Below are positions 1 to 8,453 of a DNA stretch of 64,000 nt, in pieces. The notes under the pieces were generated by a model, which saw only the letters and a list, made by a program, of their open reading frames with translations, had not been told where the DNA came from and did no database searches. This DNA is from Candidatus Zixiibacteriota bacterium (GTDB lineage Bacteria > Zixibacteria > MSB-5A5 > GN15 > FEB-12): NCBI GenBank assembly GCA_024278935.1, contig JAJRSF010000024.1, positions 30,877 through 94,876 of the forward strand, written 5' to 3'. Position numbers and translations under genes: made by a program. Position 1 is the first letter of the stretch. Each line of letters begins with the position of its first letter.

Positions 1-662
1 ATCATTCTATCGGTCTCTAATAATTTATTATTCCGAACTTTTTTAAGATCTTTTTCCTGTTTCTTTTTTATGCTTTGAGCGAGAGACAATGAAGTTGTCT
101 TTTTATTTTTCACTCTTTTAACTCGTTTATTTTCAGATAATAAATCATCTTTTATGACGACTGATTCAGAGAGTAAATCTTCGGCTAGCTCAACATTTTC
201 AGATTCTAACCCTGCCAATAATGATAGGTATTTAATCTGTCTGCTGAGACGCATTTCTTCGTTTGGGTCTTCTGAAAAAACATCGGTATCTCTGCTATGG
301 GCAGTGAAATAAAATTGCCGAATATTTCCGAGATAGCGACGTTTGCTCTGCTCTAAAGTCAGGGTTCTATTTTCCAGTTGCGATTGGGCATCATCGATCT
401 GATTTTTGATTTGATTCAACTCTTTGTTGAGTCCTGAAATGACTTTTTTGTCAGCATTAATTTTTTGTTTAGAGTCGGCGAGTCTCTTTTGAACTTTGTT
501 TTCGTTTTTGCGAAGTTTCTCTAAGTTCTTATCTGAATTTTCTATCTCTTTATTTAAATCTTTGAGAGCGTTCTGTTGTTTTTTGAAATCATCTTTAGAA
601 TCAGCAAATGTAACTGCTGTACATAGTAATATAGAAAATATAATGTGAATATAGTATTTCAA
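1..662 (-). CDS. EnvC-like murein hydrolase activator, N-terminal part (cut by window edge)
   Basis: The product begins with a hydrophobic signal segment ending near TAVTFA and then runs for about 200 residues as a charged, Lys/Glu/Gln/Asn/Leu-rich coiled coil until the left edge cuts it. That is the layout of EnvC-type activators: the coiled coil docks on the periplasmic part of FtsX and a C-terminal degenerate LytM (M23) domain switches on cell-wall amidases during division. The LytM part would lie outside the window, so the call rests on the coiled coil and on position directly after ftsE-ftsX. The start is a TTG one base after the ftsX stop, with TTGAGG about 7 bases upstream. No in-frame ATG fits the signal peptide better. 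Confidence 0.75.
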   Translation of the reverse strand, partial: MKYYIHIIFSILLCTAVTFADSKDDFKKQQNALKDLNKEIENSDKNLEKLRKNENKVQKRLADSKQKINADKKVISGLNKELNQIKNQIDDAQSQLENRTLTLEQSKRRYLGNIRQFYFTAHSRDTDVFSEDPNEEMRLSRQIKYLSLLAGLESENVELAEDLLSESVVIKDDLLSENKRVKRVKNKKTTSLSLAQSIKKKQEKDLKKVRNNKLLETDRM

Positions 663-663
663 T

Positions 664-1524
664 TTATAACCTCAATGCTCTTCTGATACCAACATAGCCC
701 GAGATAAGTCCAAGGATTCCCGCCGCTAAACAATAGAAACCGATTTCTTCAAGAGTTGGAAAAACAATCTCGAAACTGGTGAACTGAATTTTTTCTTTCC
801 AATAGAAAATGATTCCCCATCCTATTCCCGCCGATAAGGCTCCCATGAAAACACCTTCGATAATAAAAGGCATCGCAAGCAGAAGTTTCCCTGCTCCGAG
901 CAGACGCATTTGGGAGAAGCCGATTGCTCTGGTTTTGGCAGTCAACCGCATATTATTTGCTGATGAAACTAAAACAGTAAGCAGAATTAAGATTCCTAAA
1001 AAGAGTCCAATATCGGCAATTATATTTTTTGTCGACTCTGCTTTTGCCAGCCAATTTTTGCTATAGTACACATTTGAAACACCTTTTTGGGAAAGGATTC
1101 TGTTTTCTATCTCTGTGAGATCAGTTGAATTAATAAAATCATTTTGAAAAGTCAAAATAAATGACTGCGGCAGTGGGTTACTGCTGTCATAACCAACGAG
1201 TAAATCTATTCCGACTAAGTCAGTAAGTTCGTTCCTAGCAGATTCTTTTGAGATAAAAACAAGAGAACTGATAGCATCGATTTTTTTTATCTCATCTTTT
1301 ATAATCGTAATCGACGAATCAGGGTAATCTTCTGAGATAAAAATTTCCATTTGTAAATCGGAAAGATAGTCTTCATAAAATTTATCAGATGTATCGGCTG
1401 CTATCCAGAAAATATCAAAAAGTAATAATAGCAGAGTCATAGATAAAACAGCGGATAGTGATGTCCCCGGGTTCCTATATAAATTACGGAAGATTTCTTT
1501 GCATACATGCCCTATTCTGTTCAT
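664..1524 (-). CDS. ftsX: Cell division protein FtsX
   Basis: FtsX is the membrane half of the FtsEX complex, which couples cytoplasmic ATP use to periplasmic peptidoglycan hydrolysis. The 286-residue product has the expected order: a short cytoplasmic N-terminus, TM1 at about 20-43, a periplasmic loop of about 120 residues, and three more TM segments in the last 110 residues with the FtsX/MacB-type motif TRAIGFSQMRLLGAGK. Its ATG overlaps the ftsE stop (ATGA) and its stop lies one base before the envC-like start, so the three genes look translationally coupled. The length matches the family. Confidence 0.93.
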   Translation of the reverse strand: MNRIGHVCKEIFRNLYRNPGTSLSAVLSMTLLLLLFDIFWIAADTSDKFYEDYLSDLQMEIFISEDYPDSSITIIKDEIKKIDAISSLVFISKESARNELTDLVGIDLLVGYDSSNPLPQSFILTFQNDFINSTDLTEIENRILSQKGVSNVYYSKNWLAKAESTKNIIADIGLFLGILILLTVLVSSANNMRLTAKTRAIGFSQMRLLGAGKLLLAMPFIIEGVFMGALSAGIGWGIIFYWKEKIQFTSFEIVFPTLEEIGFYCLAAGILGLISGYVGIRRALRL

Positions 1525-2186
1525 GCGAGACTCCCGTTTATAAGATGATAACTTGATGTATTCGGGAGTTTATTTTTCAGTTCTTCAGATGAAACTATCA
1601 CAAGCGACAAACCAGAAACAGCCAACTTGGACATATATTCATAAATTCGATCGTAGGTTTTTAAATCAAGCCCTGCCAGTGGTTCGTCGATAAGAATCAA
1701 CGGCTGATGGGCGACATTTGCCCGAGCAAACTGCACCAGAGTATTTTCAACGCGTGTAAGTTTATCAGGATAGACTGATGCCTGTTTTAAAAGTGAAAAT
1801 TCGGTCAGCATTTTCATCAGTCGTTCTTTTTGTACTTTTTTACGTTCACCAGAAAGTACAAGCGGAAGAGTTATGTTTTCAGAAACTGTATAACTAGGCA
1901 CCAACGTAAAAAGTCCGCCGATACCACCGGTTTTACGCCTGACAGATTTAATTATCCGTTTTTTATTTTTTTGCATTAATGACCCAAATAGCTCAACTGA
2001 ACCTGCATCGGCAAACCGTCTACCTACTAAAAGCTCAATAAGGGTGCTTTTTCCTGAACCGGCAGCTCCATAAATTATCGCAGATTCACCGGATAATAGC
2101 TTGAGGTTTAAGTCTTTGAATACCTCATGCCCTCTATCTGTCTTTAAATAGACATTTGAGAGTTCAATTATTGTCTTATCTGACAT
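1521..2186 (-). CDS. ftsE: FtsE-like ABC ATPase with degenerate motifs
   Basis: FtsE is the cytoplasmic ATPase partner of FtsX. The protein (221 residues from the ATG at 2186; a TTG at 2195 is also possible) keeps Walker A (GAAGSGKST) and Walker B followed by the D-loop (LILIDEPLAGLD). Three other ABC elements look lost. The signature LSGGE is replaced by LTRVENTL, the Q-loop Gln is missing (LFTLVPSYT where VFQD is usual), and the H-loop His is replaced (VIVSSEE where VIVATHD is usual). Position upstream of and overlapping ftsX makes the assignment firm; whether it hydrolyses ATP normally is doubtful. The upstream ribosome-binding site is weak (AAAGATTGG). Confidence 0.88.
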   Translation of the reverse strand: MSDKTIIELSNVYLKTDRGHEVFKDLNLKLLSGESAIIYGAAGSGKSTLIELLVGRRFADAGSVELFGSLMQKNKKRIIKSVRRKTGGIGGLFTLVPSYTVSENITLPLVLSGERKKVQKERLMKMLTEFSLLKQASVYPDKLTRVENTLVQFARANVAHQPLILIDEPLAGLDLKTYDRIYEYMSKLAVSGLSLVIVSSEELKNKLPNTSSYHLINGSLA

Positions 2187-2318
2187 AAAAACCAATCTTT
2201 ATATAAAAAAGTTCTTCAATTATAAATAATATTAGTTATTTTAAAACTTATACCGATAGTAAGTGTAAAAAGTTAAAACGAAAAAGACAATTTTAAAATT
2301 ATAAAGAATGTAAAGAAA

Positions 2319-3254
2319 ATGAGAAATAAACTAATTTTATTAAGCTGTTTCATAATTTTAGCAGCATGCTCCGTGCAAGCTCAAGGCTGGAATGCAGTCC
2401 AGTTTCCATCAACTGAAAATATCAATGGGGTCTCTTTTGTAAATGAAGATACTGCTTTCTTTGTGACAAATAAGGGTACGCTTATTCGTACTTTTGACGG
2501 GCTAAAAAGTTTTGATGGTTTTAATCCTACTCCCGAGATCTCTTTGGAAGATGTTCTGTTTCTAAATTCAGAAGTCGGCTATATTTGTGGAGCCAATGGA
2601 ACCTTTATGAAAACGACCGATGGTGGGTACACATTTAAACAGATTCCAGTTAACAATATGAACAGTTGGTTCTTTGATATTGAAATGTTTGATGAATCTC
2701 ATGGGCTTATAATCGGAATGGTTCGCGACTCTGCCACTCCATATGGCGGAATTACTTATCGCACTAGCGATGGTGGCAAAAATTGGACAGAAATAAAACC
2801 ATACGGGATTGGATTAAGTGAAATTGGATATCAGAATGGCAAAGTGTATGTGCAGTCATTTGGTCGGATGAACAGTTCTACCGATTTTGGAAAGACTTGG
2901 GTAAGTGATTCGACTATCTCCGGAAGCCCGGGGCGTTCGTTTTCTTATTTTGAGAAGAACGGGATTCTTTGTGGTATGAGCGGTACCTGTGCCTATTCAA
3001 GTGATGGTGGTAAAAGCTGGAAACCATCGGAGCAGAACCCTGAAGTTATGTTTATAGCATCTCAAATGGTAAACAACACAGTCGGCTATATTGGCGGAAC
3101 TAAAACAACTCTTATGAAGACTGTCGATGGTGGTAAATCATGGAACCCTGAACTGATGGCAAAATCATTTGATGTTTTCGACTTTGCTTTGGTTAAAGAT
3201 CGGTTATATGCTGTTGGTAGTTTTGGTGGTGTTATTTGGAAAAAAGTAAAATAA
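2319..3254 (+). CDS. YCF48/BNR-repeat beta-propeller protein, probably a lipoprotein
   Basis: The N-terminus is a signal peptide with either a lipobox (ILAAC) or a signal peptidase I site after VQAQ. The mature 290 residues carry repeated BNR/YCF48-type strands: KTTDGGYTF, RTSDGGKNWTE, YSSDGGKSWKP and KTVDGGKSWNP, spaced about 55 to 110 residues apart, as in a seven-bladed propeller. The fold is related to the photosystem II assembly factor Ycf48, but in non-phototrophs it marks secreted proteins of unknown function. It is a single gene, divergent from ftsE and followed by a hairpin terminator. No catalytic residues can be named. Confidence 0.8.
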   Translation: MRNKLILLSCFIILAACSVQAQGWNAVQFPSTENINGVSFVNEDTAFFVTNKGTLIRTFDGLKSFDGFNPTPEISLEDVLFLNSEVGYICGANGTFMKTTDGGYTFKQIPVNNMNSWFFDIEMFDESHGLIIGMVRDSATPYGGITYRTSDGGKNWTEIKPYGIGLSEIGYQNGKVYVQSFGRMNSSTDFGKTWVSDSTISGSPGRSFSYFEKNGILCGMSGTCAYSSDGGKSWKPSEQNPEVMFIASQMVNNTVGYIGGTKTTLMKTVDGGKSWNPELMAKSFDVFDFALVKDRLYAVGSFGGVIWKKVK

Positions 3255-3281
3255 TTAAATTGCTTAAATAAGATTTAAGAT

Positions 3282-3311
3282 AAAGGAGCTCTCACCCGGT
3301 TCCTTTTTTTT
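3282..3311 (+). terminator. Rho-independent terminator of the YCF48-like gene
   Basis: AAAGGA at 3282-3287 pairs with TCCTTT at 3301-3306 around a short C-rich loop, followed by a run of eight T (3304-3311), 28 bases after the stop codon. The stem is short, so strength is uncertain. Confidence 0.5.
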
Positions 3312-3326
3312 ATGATAAATTTTGGA

Positions 3327-4052
3327 TTAGAAATAGGATGGAGTGATTATTGTTTTTAATTCTTTTTCGTAATTAATAGCTGATAATGCTTTTTCGATGA
3401 GTACAAAATAAATATCATCACCTGAAGATACTAAATATAATTTATTCCGTTCAACTTCATATACCCCGCACTGCCTTGAGAAAGTAACACCCGGCATAAG
3501 AGTGAATATTTCTATAAGTTCTGAGATAGATTTAAAAACGACTGAAAATGATTTTTTAAAATTATCACTTTCGATTTTATTAACAAACTCACCATCGATA
3601 TTTAAGTGATAGACATACTTCACACCTGCGATTGCTTTAAACTTGTCATCAAAAGAAAATTCTTTTGGGGAAGCTTGCGGAGCAATGTCAGATTCTATGT
3701 TGTTTTCAATTGTAGCTGTTTCTTGGGTTTGTTTAGCTATTTTAATTTTCTGACTTTCAGATTTTTGAAGTAGACTGGATGCATCGTTTTCTTTGATAAT
3801 TGCCACAACATCTTGATGTTGCTTATTCATCCGATTTTCCATGACTGCCTGCTCTTCGAACGATTCAATCGGTTTCACCAATTTTTTTTCAATCTTATGG
3901 AGAACCTGTCCCTCATGAATAATAGTCGTTGTTATACGTGCATACGGACGGTAGGCGTATTCGGTCTGTATCTGCAAGCCGGCACCATCCTTTTTTACAA
4001 GTGAGGTACGACCGCTTGGTATGTATTGTGTCAAGTTCATATTCTTATCCAT
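3327..4052 (-). CDS. Hypothetical protein downstream of nrdJ
   Basis: I do not recognise this 241-residue protein. It starts with a beta-rich stretch (residues 1-60), then a charged, Gln/Lys/Glu-rich linker (about 70-130) and a C-terminal globular part with alternating strands and helices ending in KTIITPSYF, which loosely recalls Roadblock/LC7 domains. The frame stays open upstream to 4232, but that would overlap the end of nrdJ by about 120 bases, so I take the ATG at 4052, 61 bases after nrdJ. No clear ribosome-binding site precedes it. An alternative start nearer nrdJ would add a hydrophobic, possibly membrane-anchoring segment (IIVLVVVIL). Confidence 0.55.
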   Translation of the reverse strand: MDKNMNLTQYIPSGRTSLVKKDGAGLQIQTEYAYRPYARITTTIIHEGQVLHKIEKKLVKPIESFEEQAVMENRMNKQHQDVVAIIKENDASSLLQKSESQKIKIAKQTQETATIENNIESDIAPQASPKEFSFDDKFKAIAGVKYVYHLNIDGEFVNKIESDNFKKSFSVVFKSISELIEIFTLMPGVTFSRQCGVYEVERNKLYLVSSGDDIYFVLIEKALSAINYEKELKTIITPSYF

Positions 4053-4113
4053 AACGTGCACAGAGCCATCTGTCAATGAGAAAACATTTCTATCTATATA
4101 ATTATCGGCAATT

Positions 4114-6339
4114 TTAGCAGTTAGAATAACCACAACTAGCACAATTATAACATCCTGACTCAAAACGCATAGGCGATGAACAGCTTGGGCAGACTTCAAA
4201 CGTTTCTGACTTAGAACTGTCTTTATCGCCAAAATGCTTGTTCAAAATTTGCGCAATTGCATCGGGAATTGAGAATACTTTGGCTCCACCGGCATATATT
4301 TGGTTTGAACCTCCGATTGAACGAAGCTGCGATATTATAGTATCTACCGGAATCTGAGAGCGTAAGGCAAGCGATATAAGACGGCTGATAGCCTCGGTAT
4401 CTGCCATTGTGGTGTAGCCTGATTTACCGATTTGGGCAAACAGTTCAAACGGTTTGCCATCTTTGAGGTTGATAGTGACATACAAATTGCCGTAGCCTGT
4501 TTTCAGCTTTTCAGTGATACCTTGTAAAACATCAGGACGTTTTTCAACAAACGGTTCTGATTCATCGGTTGTTTTTTTACGGATTGGAGCAAGGACTTGG
4601 TTGGGGCGTGAATTATCCCGATAAATTGTGACGCCTTTGCATCCGAGTTGGTAGGCTGTCAAAAATGCACGGGCGACATCTTCGATAGTGGCAGATTCTT
4701 CAAAGTTGATTGTCTTTGAGACCGACGAATCTGAATGTTTCTGGAAGAGTGCCTGCATTTTGATATGTTCATCTGCGGAAACATCGGCGGCAGTTAGAAA
4801 TATAGCTTTCATCTGTTCAGGGATATCATCGATATCTTTGAGAGATCTTTCCGATGCTACCCTCTCAAACAATTCTTCGGAATAGAAATTTTGTTTTTCA
4901 GCAAGCTCTTTAAAAAAATTGTTCACTTCAATCAGCTTGGTGCCATCCATAACATTTCGTTCAAAAGCTATCGAATAATATGGTTCGATACCTGATGAGC
5001 ATCCTGCTATAATTGAGATTGTCCCGGTTGGGGCGATAGTTGTGACGGTTGCGTTTCGCATCGAGATATTTTGATCTTTGTAAATAGAGTTTTCCCAGTT
5101 TGGAAATTTACCACGAGTCTTGGCAAGTTCCGATGAATGCTTGCGAGCTTCCAGTTCGATAAAGGCGGAGATTTCTTCGGCAAGTTGTAAAGCCTGTTCG
5201 CTGTTATATGGAATATTGAGTTGTACAAGAATGTCAGCCCATCCCATTATGCCGAGACCGATGCGACGGTTCTTATAGGTCTGCTCTTCTATTTGCGGAA
5301 GCGGATAAGAATTTTGGTCGATGACATTGTCTAGAAAATGTACGGCAGTACGGACGACATCGCCAAGTTTTTCCCAGTCAATAGAGTCAGTTGTATTCTC
5401 TGAATTTGAATCCAATACAAATTGTGAGAGGTTGATAGAACCAAGATTACAGGAATCATACGGTGGGAGCGGTTGTTCGCCGCACGGGTTGGTAGCCTCG
5501 ATTGTTTCCGATGGCGATGTTGGGTTGAGACGGTTCATACGGTCGATAAAAATTATGCCTGGCTCGCCAGTCTGCCAAGCGTGGTTGACAATCGTATCAA
5601 ACAGTTCCTGGGCATCAAGCCAGATTTCTTTGCCATCTCTTACAAAGACGGTTTGGGTACGAGGGTCTATCAGTGGGAACTTATCTTTGTTTGCGAGAGC
5701 TTCCATAAATGAATCTGTTATAGCTACGGATATATTAAAGTTTTTAATTTTATTTGTATTCTCTTTACAGGAGATAAATTCTAAAATATCAGGATGGTCA
5801 ATCCGAAGGATTCCCATATTGGCACCCCGCCTAGTTCCTCCCTGTTTGACCGCTTCTGTTGATGCGTCATAGACTGACATAAACGAGACTGGTCCTGAAG
5901 CTATCCCTGATGTTGATGCGACGATTGAATCTCTCGGGCGTAAGCGTGAGAATGAGAAACCTGTTCCCCCGCCTGATTTATGAATGATAGCGGCGTGTTT
6001 GTTGGTTTCAAAAATTTCTTCCATTGAGTCGCCAACGGGAAGGACAAAACAGGCGGAGAGCTGGCCATTGGCACGACCTGCATTCATAAGTGTTGGTGAG
6101 TTTGGGAGGAAACAGAGCGATGAAATTATATCATAAAATTTCCGTGATGTTTTTTTTATTTCAATTTCTGAAGCACCGTAATTTTTATCAGCATCTGCAA
6201 TAAATTCTGCGACTCTGAAAAACAGCTCACGCGGGGTCTCTTTGATATTCCCTTTTGTGTCCTTAAACAGGTACCGTCTTTTAAGTACCGCCAGAGCATT
6301 TTCGGTCAATTTTGATTCTTTATATTGTATCATATTCAT
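4114..6339 (-). CDS. nrdJ: Adenosylcobalamin-dependent (class II) ribonucleotide reductase
   Basis: The enzyme reduces ribonucleotides to deoxyribonucleotides using a cobalamin-generated thiyl radical, so it needs no oxygen or NrdB subunit. The 741-residue sequence shows the family landmarks: GQLSACFVLP with the first redox Cys, GGGTGFSFSRLRP, the active-site NPCGEQPL (Asn, thiyl Cys, Glu) and SCNLGSIN with the second redox Cys. The C-terminus ends in a zinc-ribbon-like tail with CPSC and CASC pairs and a last CGYSNC; tail cysteines of this kind re-reduce the active site. The ATG at 6339 has AAAGG a few bases upstream. Its B12 dependence fits the B12-dependent mutases elsewhere in the window. 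Confidence 0.95.
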   Translation of the reverse strand: MNMIQYKESKLTENALAVLKRRYLFKDTKGNIKETPRELFFRVAEFIADADKNYGASEIEIKKTSRKFYDIISSLCFLPNSPTLMNAGRANGQLSACFVLPVGDSMEEIFETNKHAAIIHKSGGGTGFSFSRLRPRDSIVASTSGIASGPVSFMSVYDASTEAVKQGGTRRGANMGILRIDHPDILEFISCKENTNKIKNFNISVAITDSFMEALANKDKFPLIDPRTQTVFVRDGKEIWLDAQELFDTIVNHAWQTGEPGIIFIDRMNRLNPTSPSETIEATNPCGEQPLPPYDSCNLGSINLSQFVLDSNSENTTDSIDWEKLGDVVRTAVHFLDNVIDQNSYPLPQIEEQTYKNRRIGLGIMGWADILVQLNIPYNSEQALQLAEEISAFIELEARKHSSELAKTRGKFPNWENSIYKDQNISMRNATVTTIAPTGTISIIAGCSSGIEPYYSIAFERNVMDGTKLIEVNNFFKELAEKQNFYSEELFERVASERSLKDIDDIPEQMKAIFLTAADVSADEHIKMQALFQKHSDSSVSKTINFEESATIEDVARAFLTAYQLGCKGVTIYRDNSRPNQVLAPIRKKTTDESEPFVEKRPDVLQGITEKLKTGYGNLYVTINLKDGKPFELFAQIGKSGYTTMADTEAISRLISLALRSQIPVDTIISQLRSIGGSNQIYAGGAKVFSIPDAIAQILNKHFGDKDSSKSETFEVCPSCSSPMRFESGCYNCASCGYSNC

Positions 6340-6520
6340 TCTACCTTTTAGCTGTTTTTCTCGATATTCGCAGTTGTAGGATTGTTATAGTTTTATCGGC
6401 AATTATTGATATTCTTAAAAGCTGTCACTCTATATAATATACGTGGAAATAGAGTTTTTAGAATCACATTTTTCGAGTTTTTACATAGATATCTGAGAAT
6501 TATTGTTGTATTATTGCTAA

Positions 6521-6949
6521 ATGAGCATACCTGAACCAGCAGTAAAAAGAACGACCCTTGTATGCACCGCCGGTATATTGTGGTCATGTATAGGGCTGTT
6601 TTTATTTGGACGTGGAATTACAAAAATCCTGCCTCTTGACTCGACTGCATATATCATGATTGGAGTTGGGATATTTTTGGGGATTTTGCAAAACAGATTG
6701 ATGTTTAAAAAAATTATAGATAAAAATCTTCTGCGAATAAAAGAATTATCACCCCATAAAGAGAAAATTTGCGTGTTTGCTTTTCAGGCGATGCAGTCCT
6801 ATTTGATAGCTCTGTTTATGATCGGCTTGGGGATTCTGATGAAGCACCTTCCGATACCACCACTTTATTATGGTACGATTTTACTTATAATCGGTACTGC
6901 ATTATTTACATCGAGCCTGCATTATTTCTCTGTTATGCGAAGTATGTAG
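6521..6949 (+). CDS. Small integral membrane protein, function unknown
   Basis: The 142-residue product has about four hydrophobic segments (near 12-30, 43-60, 84-105 and 115-132) separated by short basic loops, with little outside the membrane. It resembles no family I can name. It is divergent from nrdJ, with about 180 bases between the two starts. The ATG at 6521 lacks a recognisable ribosome-binding site. The stop codon lies inside the left arm of a palindromic repeat, so the repeat inserted against or reshaped the end of the gene. Confidence 0.7.
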   Translation: MSIPEPAVKRTTLVCTAGILWSCIGLFLFGRGITKILPLDSTAYIMIGVGIFLGILQNRLMFKKIIDKNLLRIKELSPHKEKICVFAFQAMQSYLIALFMIGLGILMKHLPIPPLYYGTILLIIGTALFTSSLHYFSVMRSM

Positions 6950-7002
6950 GGAATTGTTCATCCTGAAACTATTTATCTGAACAGGCAAGCGGTTTCCCTA
7001 CA
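6945..7002. repeat. Dispersed palindromic repeat, copy 1
   Basis: TGTAGGGAA (6945-6953) and TTCCCTACA (6994-7002) form perfect 9-base inverted arms. The interior contains GAACAGGCAAGCGG, the core shared with copies near 30.9, 31.05 and 42.79 kb. It sits between two genes and overlaps the stop codon of the upstream one. Confidence 0.6.
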
Positions 7003-7031
7003 ACATCATCTCTCTGAAACTACTATCTCTA

Positions 7032-7382
7032 CTACGAACCCTTTACAGCTAAAGCTACTTGCTGGGCTTGAGACTGGTTATAAGCAAATGTCATTTTTTT
7101 AATGTTGATTAAGTCTATAATCGTCCCGATATAACAAAATCCAACAGTAAATAAATAAAGTAATCCCATTCCAATTTGTCCTATCAAAAACCGATGAATC
7201 CCGGCAAATCCTAAAAATCCTAACAATACTACAATTAACATTGTTGTTGGATCTTTTCTGCGCGGTCTATAAGAATTCGCAAACATCTGTGCTTTGTTAT
7301 CATCCATATCTTTGATAAGTCCCTGCACAAAAACCATTTCGTCGCCTTCTAATTCAGGTAGTAACTGCATAATGTTAGCCAT
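7032..7382 (-). CDS. TM2 domain-containing membrane protein
   Basis: The protein has a soluble N-terminal part of about 45 residues, then a basic KDP-containing lead into two TM helices carrying the TM2 signature (GFLGFAGIHRFLIGQIGMG, then the YIGTIIDL turn and helix). TM2 proteins are small inner-membrane proteins of unclear function. The ATG at 7382 is preceded by GGAGAG at good spacing and overlaps the end of the DUF2752 gene by 8 bases, so the two are co-transcribed. Confidence 0.85.
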   Translation of the reverse strand: MANIMQLLPELEGDEMVFVQGLIKDMDDNKAQMFANSYRPRRKDPTTMLIVVLLGFLGFAGIHRFLIGQIGMGLLYLFTVGFCYIGTIIDLINIKKMTFAYNQSQAQQVALAVKGS

Positions 7383-7710
7383 GATAACTCTCCATGTTTC
7401 TATTTTTTTTATATGATTTTTGTAATAGTATAAAAGAATGTCTTAGTAATACAAAAACTGTAATAATTCCTAAAGGGTGTGTATCAAATGATGCACGTAT
7501 ATTGCCATGAAAAAAATGAGCAATAGAATGTCCAAGCCCATATCCCGGACTTTGTATATCAAACAATAGTGACGGCAAAAAAAGTGTGTAATGAGCAGAG
7601 CTATAAGGATCAGAAACTGCAAGTAGAAAGATTGCTGTTATCCAGAAGAGAGCTTCAAAATCTAAATAGCTATAAAATCGATTTATTTTCTTGGTCAACT
7701 TGTAATACAC
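7375..7710 (-). CDS. DUF2752 family membrane protein
   Basis: The 111-residue protein has about three hydrophobic segments and the DUF2752 core, here PGYGLGHSIAHFFHGN followed by the HPLGI turn. In most members the core reads CPGCGLG; both Cys are absent here. DUF2752 genes commonly sit next to TM2 genes, as here, but the pair's role is unknown. Translation starts at GTG (7710) with GGGAAG immediately upstream; no in-frame ATG precedes the first helix. Confidence 0.8.
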   Translation of the reverse strand: MYYKLTKKINRFYSYLDFEALFWITAIFLLAVSDPYSSAHYTLFLPSLLFDIQSPGYGLGHSIAHFFHGNIRASFDTHPLGIITVFVLLRHSFILLQKSYKKNRNMESYHG

Positions 7711-8005
7711 ATCTTCCCTTTAAAGATTATATTAATAGCATACCAATATATTTCACTAATAAGTCTATGTCAAACAAAATTGGTTTTGATAAAGAAGCTC
7801 GTTATTGAGACTAATTCAGATAAAAGCTTAATAAAAACAAAAATATTACTCATCATATCATGGATGTTAGTGTCGACTACTAATGATAATTAATCGGAAG
7901 ATTCCTATACATTTCAACGAACTCTTAAAAAGGATAACTTTTTCCATGTTTGTAAGCTACTACTAACAAAACGGTTGCGAGAAAATATCACTGTCTTGGT
8001 GCTTT
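7711..8005. other. Intergenic region between DUF2752 and the pilin operon
   Basis: The two flanking genes are transcribed away from each other. I see no open frame with coding character and no RNA gene; the region should hold the promoter of the DUF2752-TM2 pair, which I could not assign. A sigma-54-type promoter for the pilin operon follows at its right end. Confidence 0.5.
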
Positions 8006-8021
8006 TGGTATTCAACTTGCA
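8006..8021 (+). promoter_or_regulatory. Sigma-54-type (-24/-12) promoter of the minor-pilin operon
   Basis: TGGTATTCAACTTGCA matches the RpoN consensus TGGCACG-N4-TTGCA, with the invariant GG and GC dinucleotides at the required spacing. It ends 36 bases before the ATG at 8058. Nearly the same sequence (TGGTATGTAACTTGCA) precedes the pilin gene at 31579 on the other strand, which supports a real site. Confidence 0.65.
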
Positions 8022-8057
8022 ATTAAAATAGTAAAAGATTCAACTATGGAGTTAGAT

Positions 8058-8453
8058 ATGAACAATAAAGGTATTTCAATTTTAGAAGTTTTAGTTTCGA
8101 TGATAGTTCTCAGTGTAGGTCTGCTTGGGGTAGCCCCTATGGTTGTGTTATCGGTAAAAAGTAACTCAACATCGAGGGATACATCGGAGACATCAAAACT
8201 AGTCAGAGAACAGATAGAATATTACGAAGCAATGGACTCACTTCCAACGGTGCCATATGAATTTTCTGAACGAAGCATAGATAATAAGTATGATATAAAT
8301 GTAATGATTCAAAACAACAGTTCCGACGCAGATATTCCTGAAGGGCTTTTTGAAATTATGGTTACCATCAACTGGGAAGACGAAACCAATTTGCCAAAGA
8401 TGACGACATATTCGACCTATTTGAGAAAAGGTGCTATTCATGTGTACAATTAA
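8058..8453 (+). CDS. PilV/PilI-like minor pseudopilin
   Basis: The product opens with a type III prepilin signal, GISILEV, in which cleavage after Gly leaves a mature hydrophobic helix (ISILEVLVSMIVLSVGLLG) with Glu at position +5. The remaining 95 residues are a small globular domain. I choose the ATG at 8058 because GGAG lies six bases upstream; the ATG at 8046 has no such site. It is the first gene of a three-gene operon, overlaps the next by 14 bases, and probably acts in type IV pilus assembly or initiation. Confidence 0.85.
   Translation: MNNKGISILEVLVSMIVLSVGLLGVAPMVVLSVKSNSTSRDTSETSKLVREQIEYYEAMDSLPTVPYEFSERSIDNKYDINVMIQNNSSDADIPEGLFEIMVTINWEDETNLPKMTTYSTYLRKGAIHVYN

Noticed and set aside
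4053-4232. N-terminal extension of the hypothetical gene at 3327 to 4232, with a hydrophobic helix
   Set aside because: It would overlap the last 40 codons of nrdJ, whose C-terminal CxxC tail is clearly coding; the hydrophobicity is the expected shadow in another frame.
5321-5872. 183-codon plus-strand frame opposite nrdJ
   Set aside because: Antisense to the conserved catalytic core of nrdJ, no ribosome-binding site and no family resemblance.
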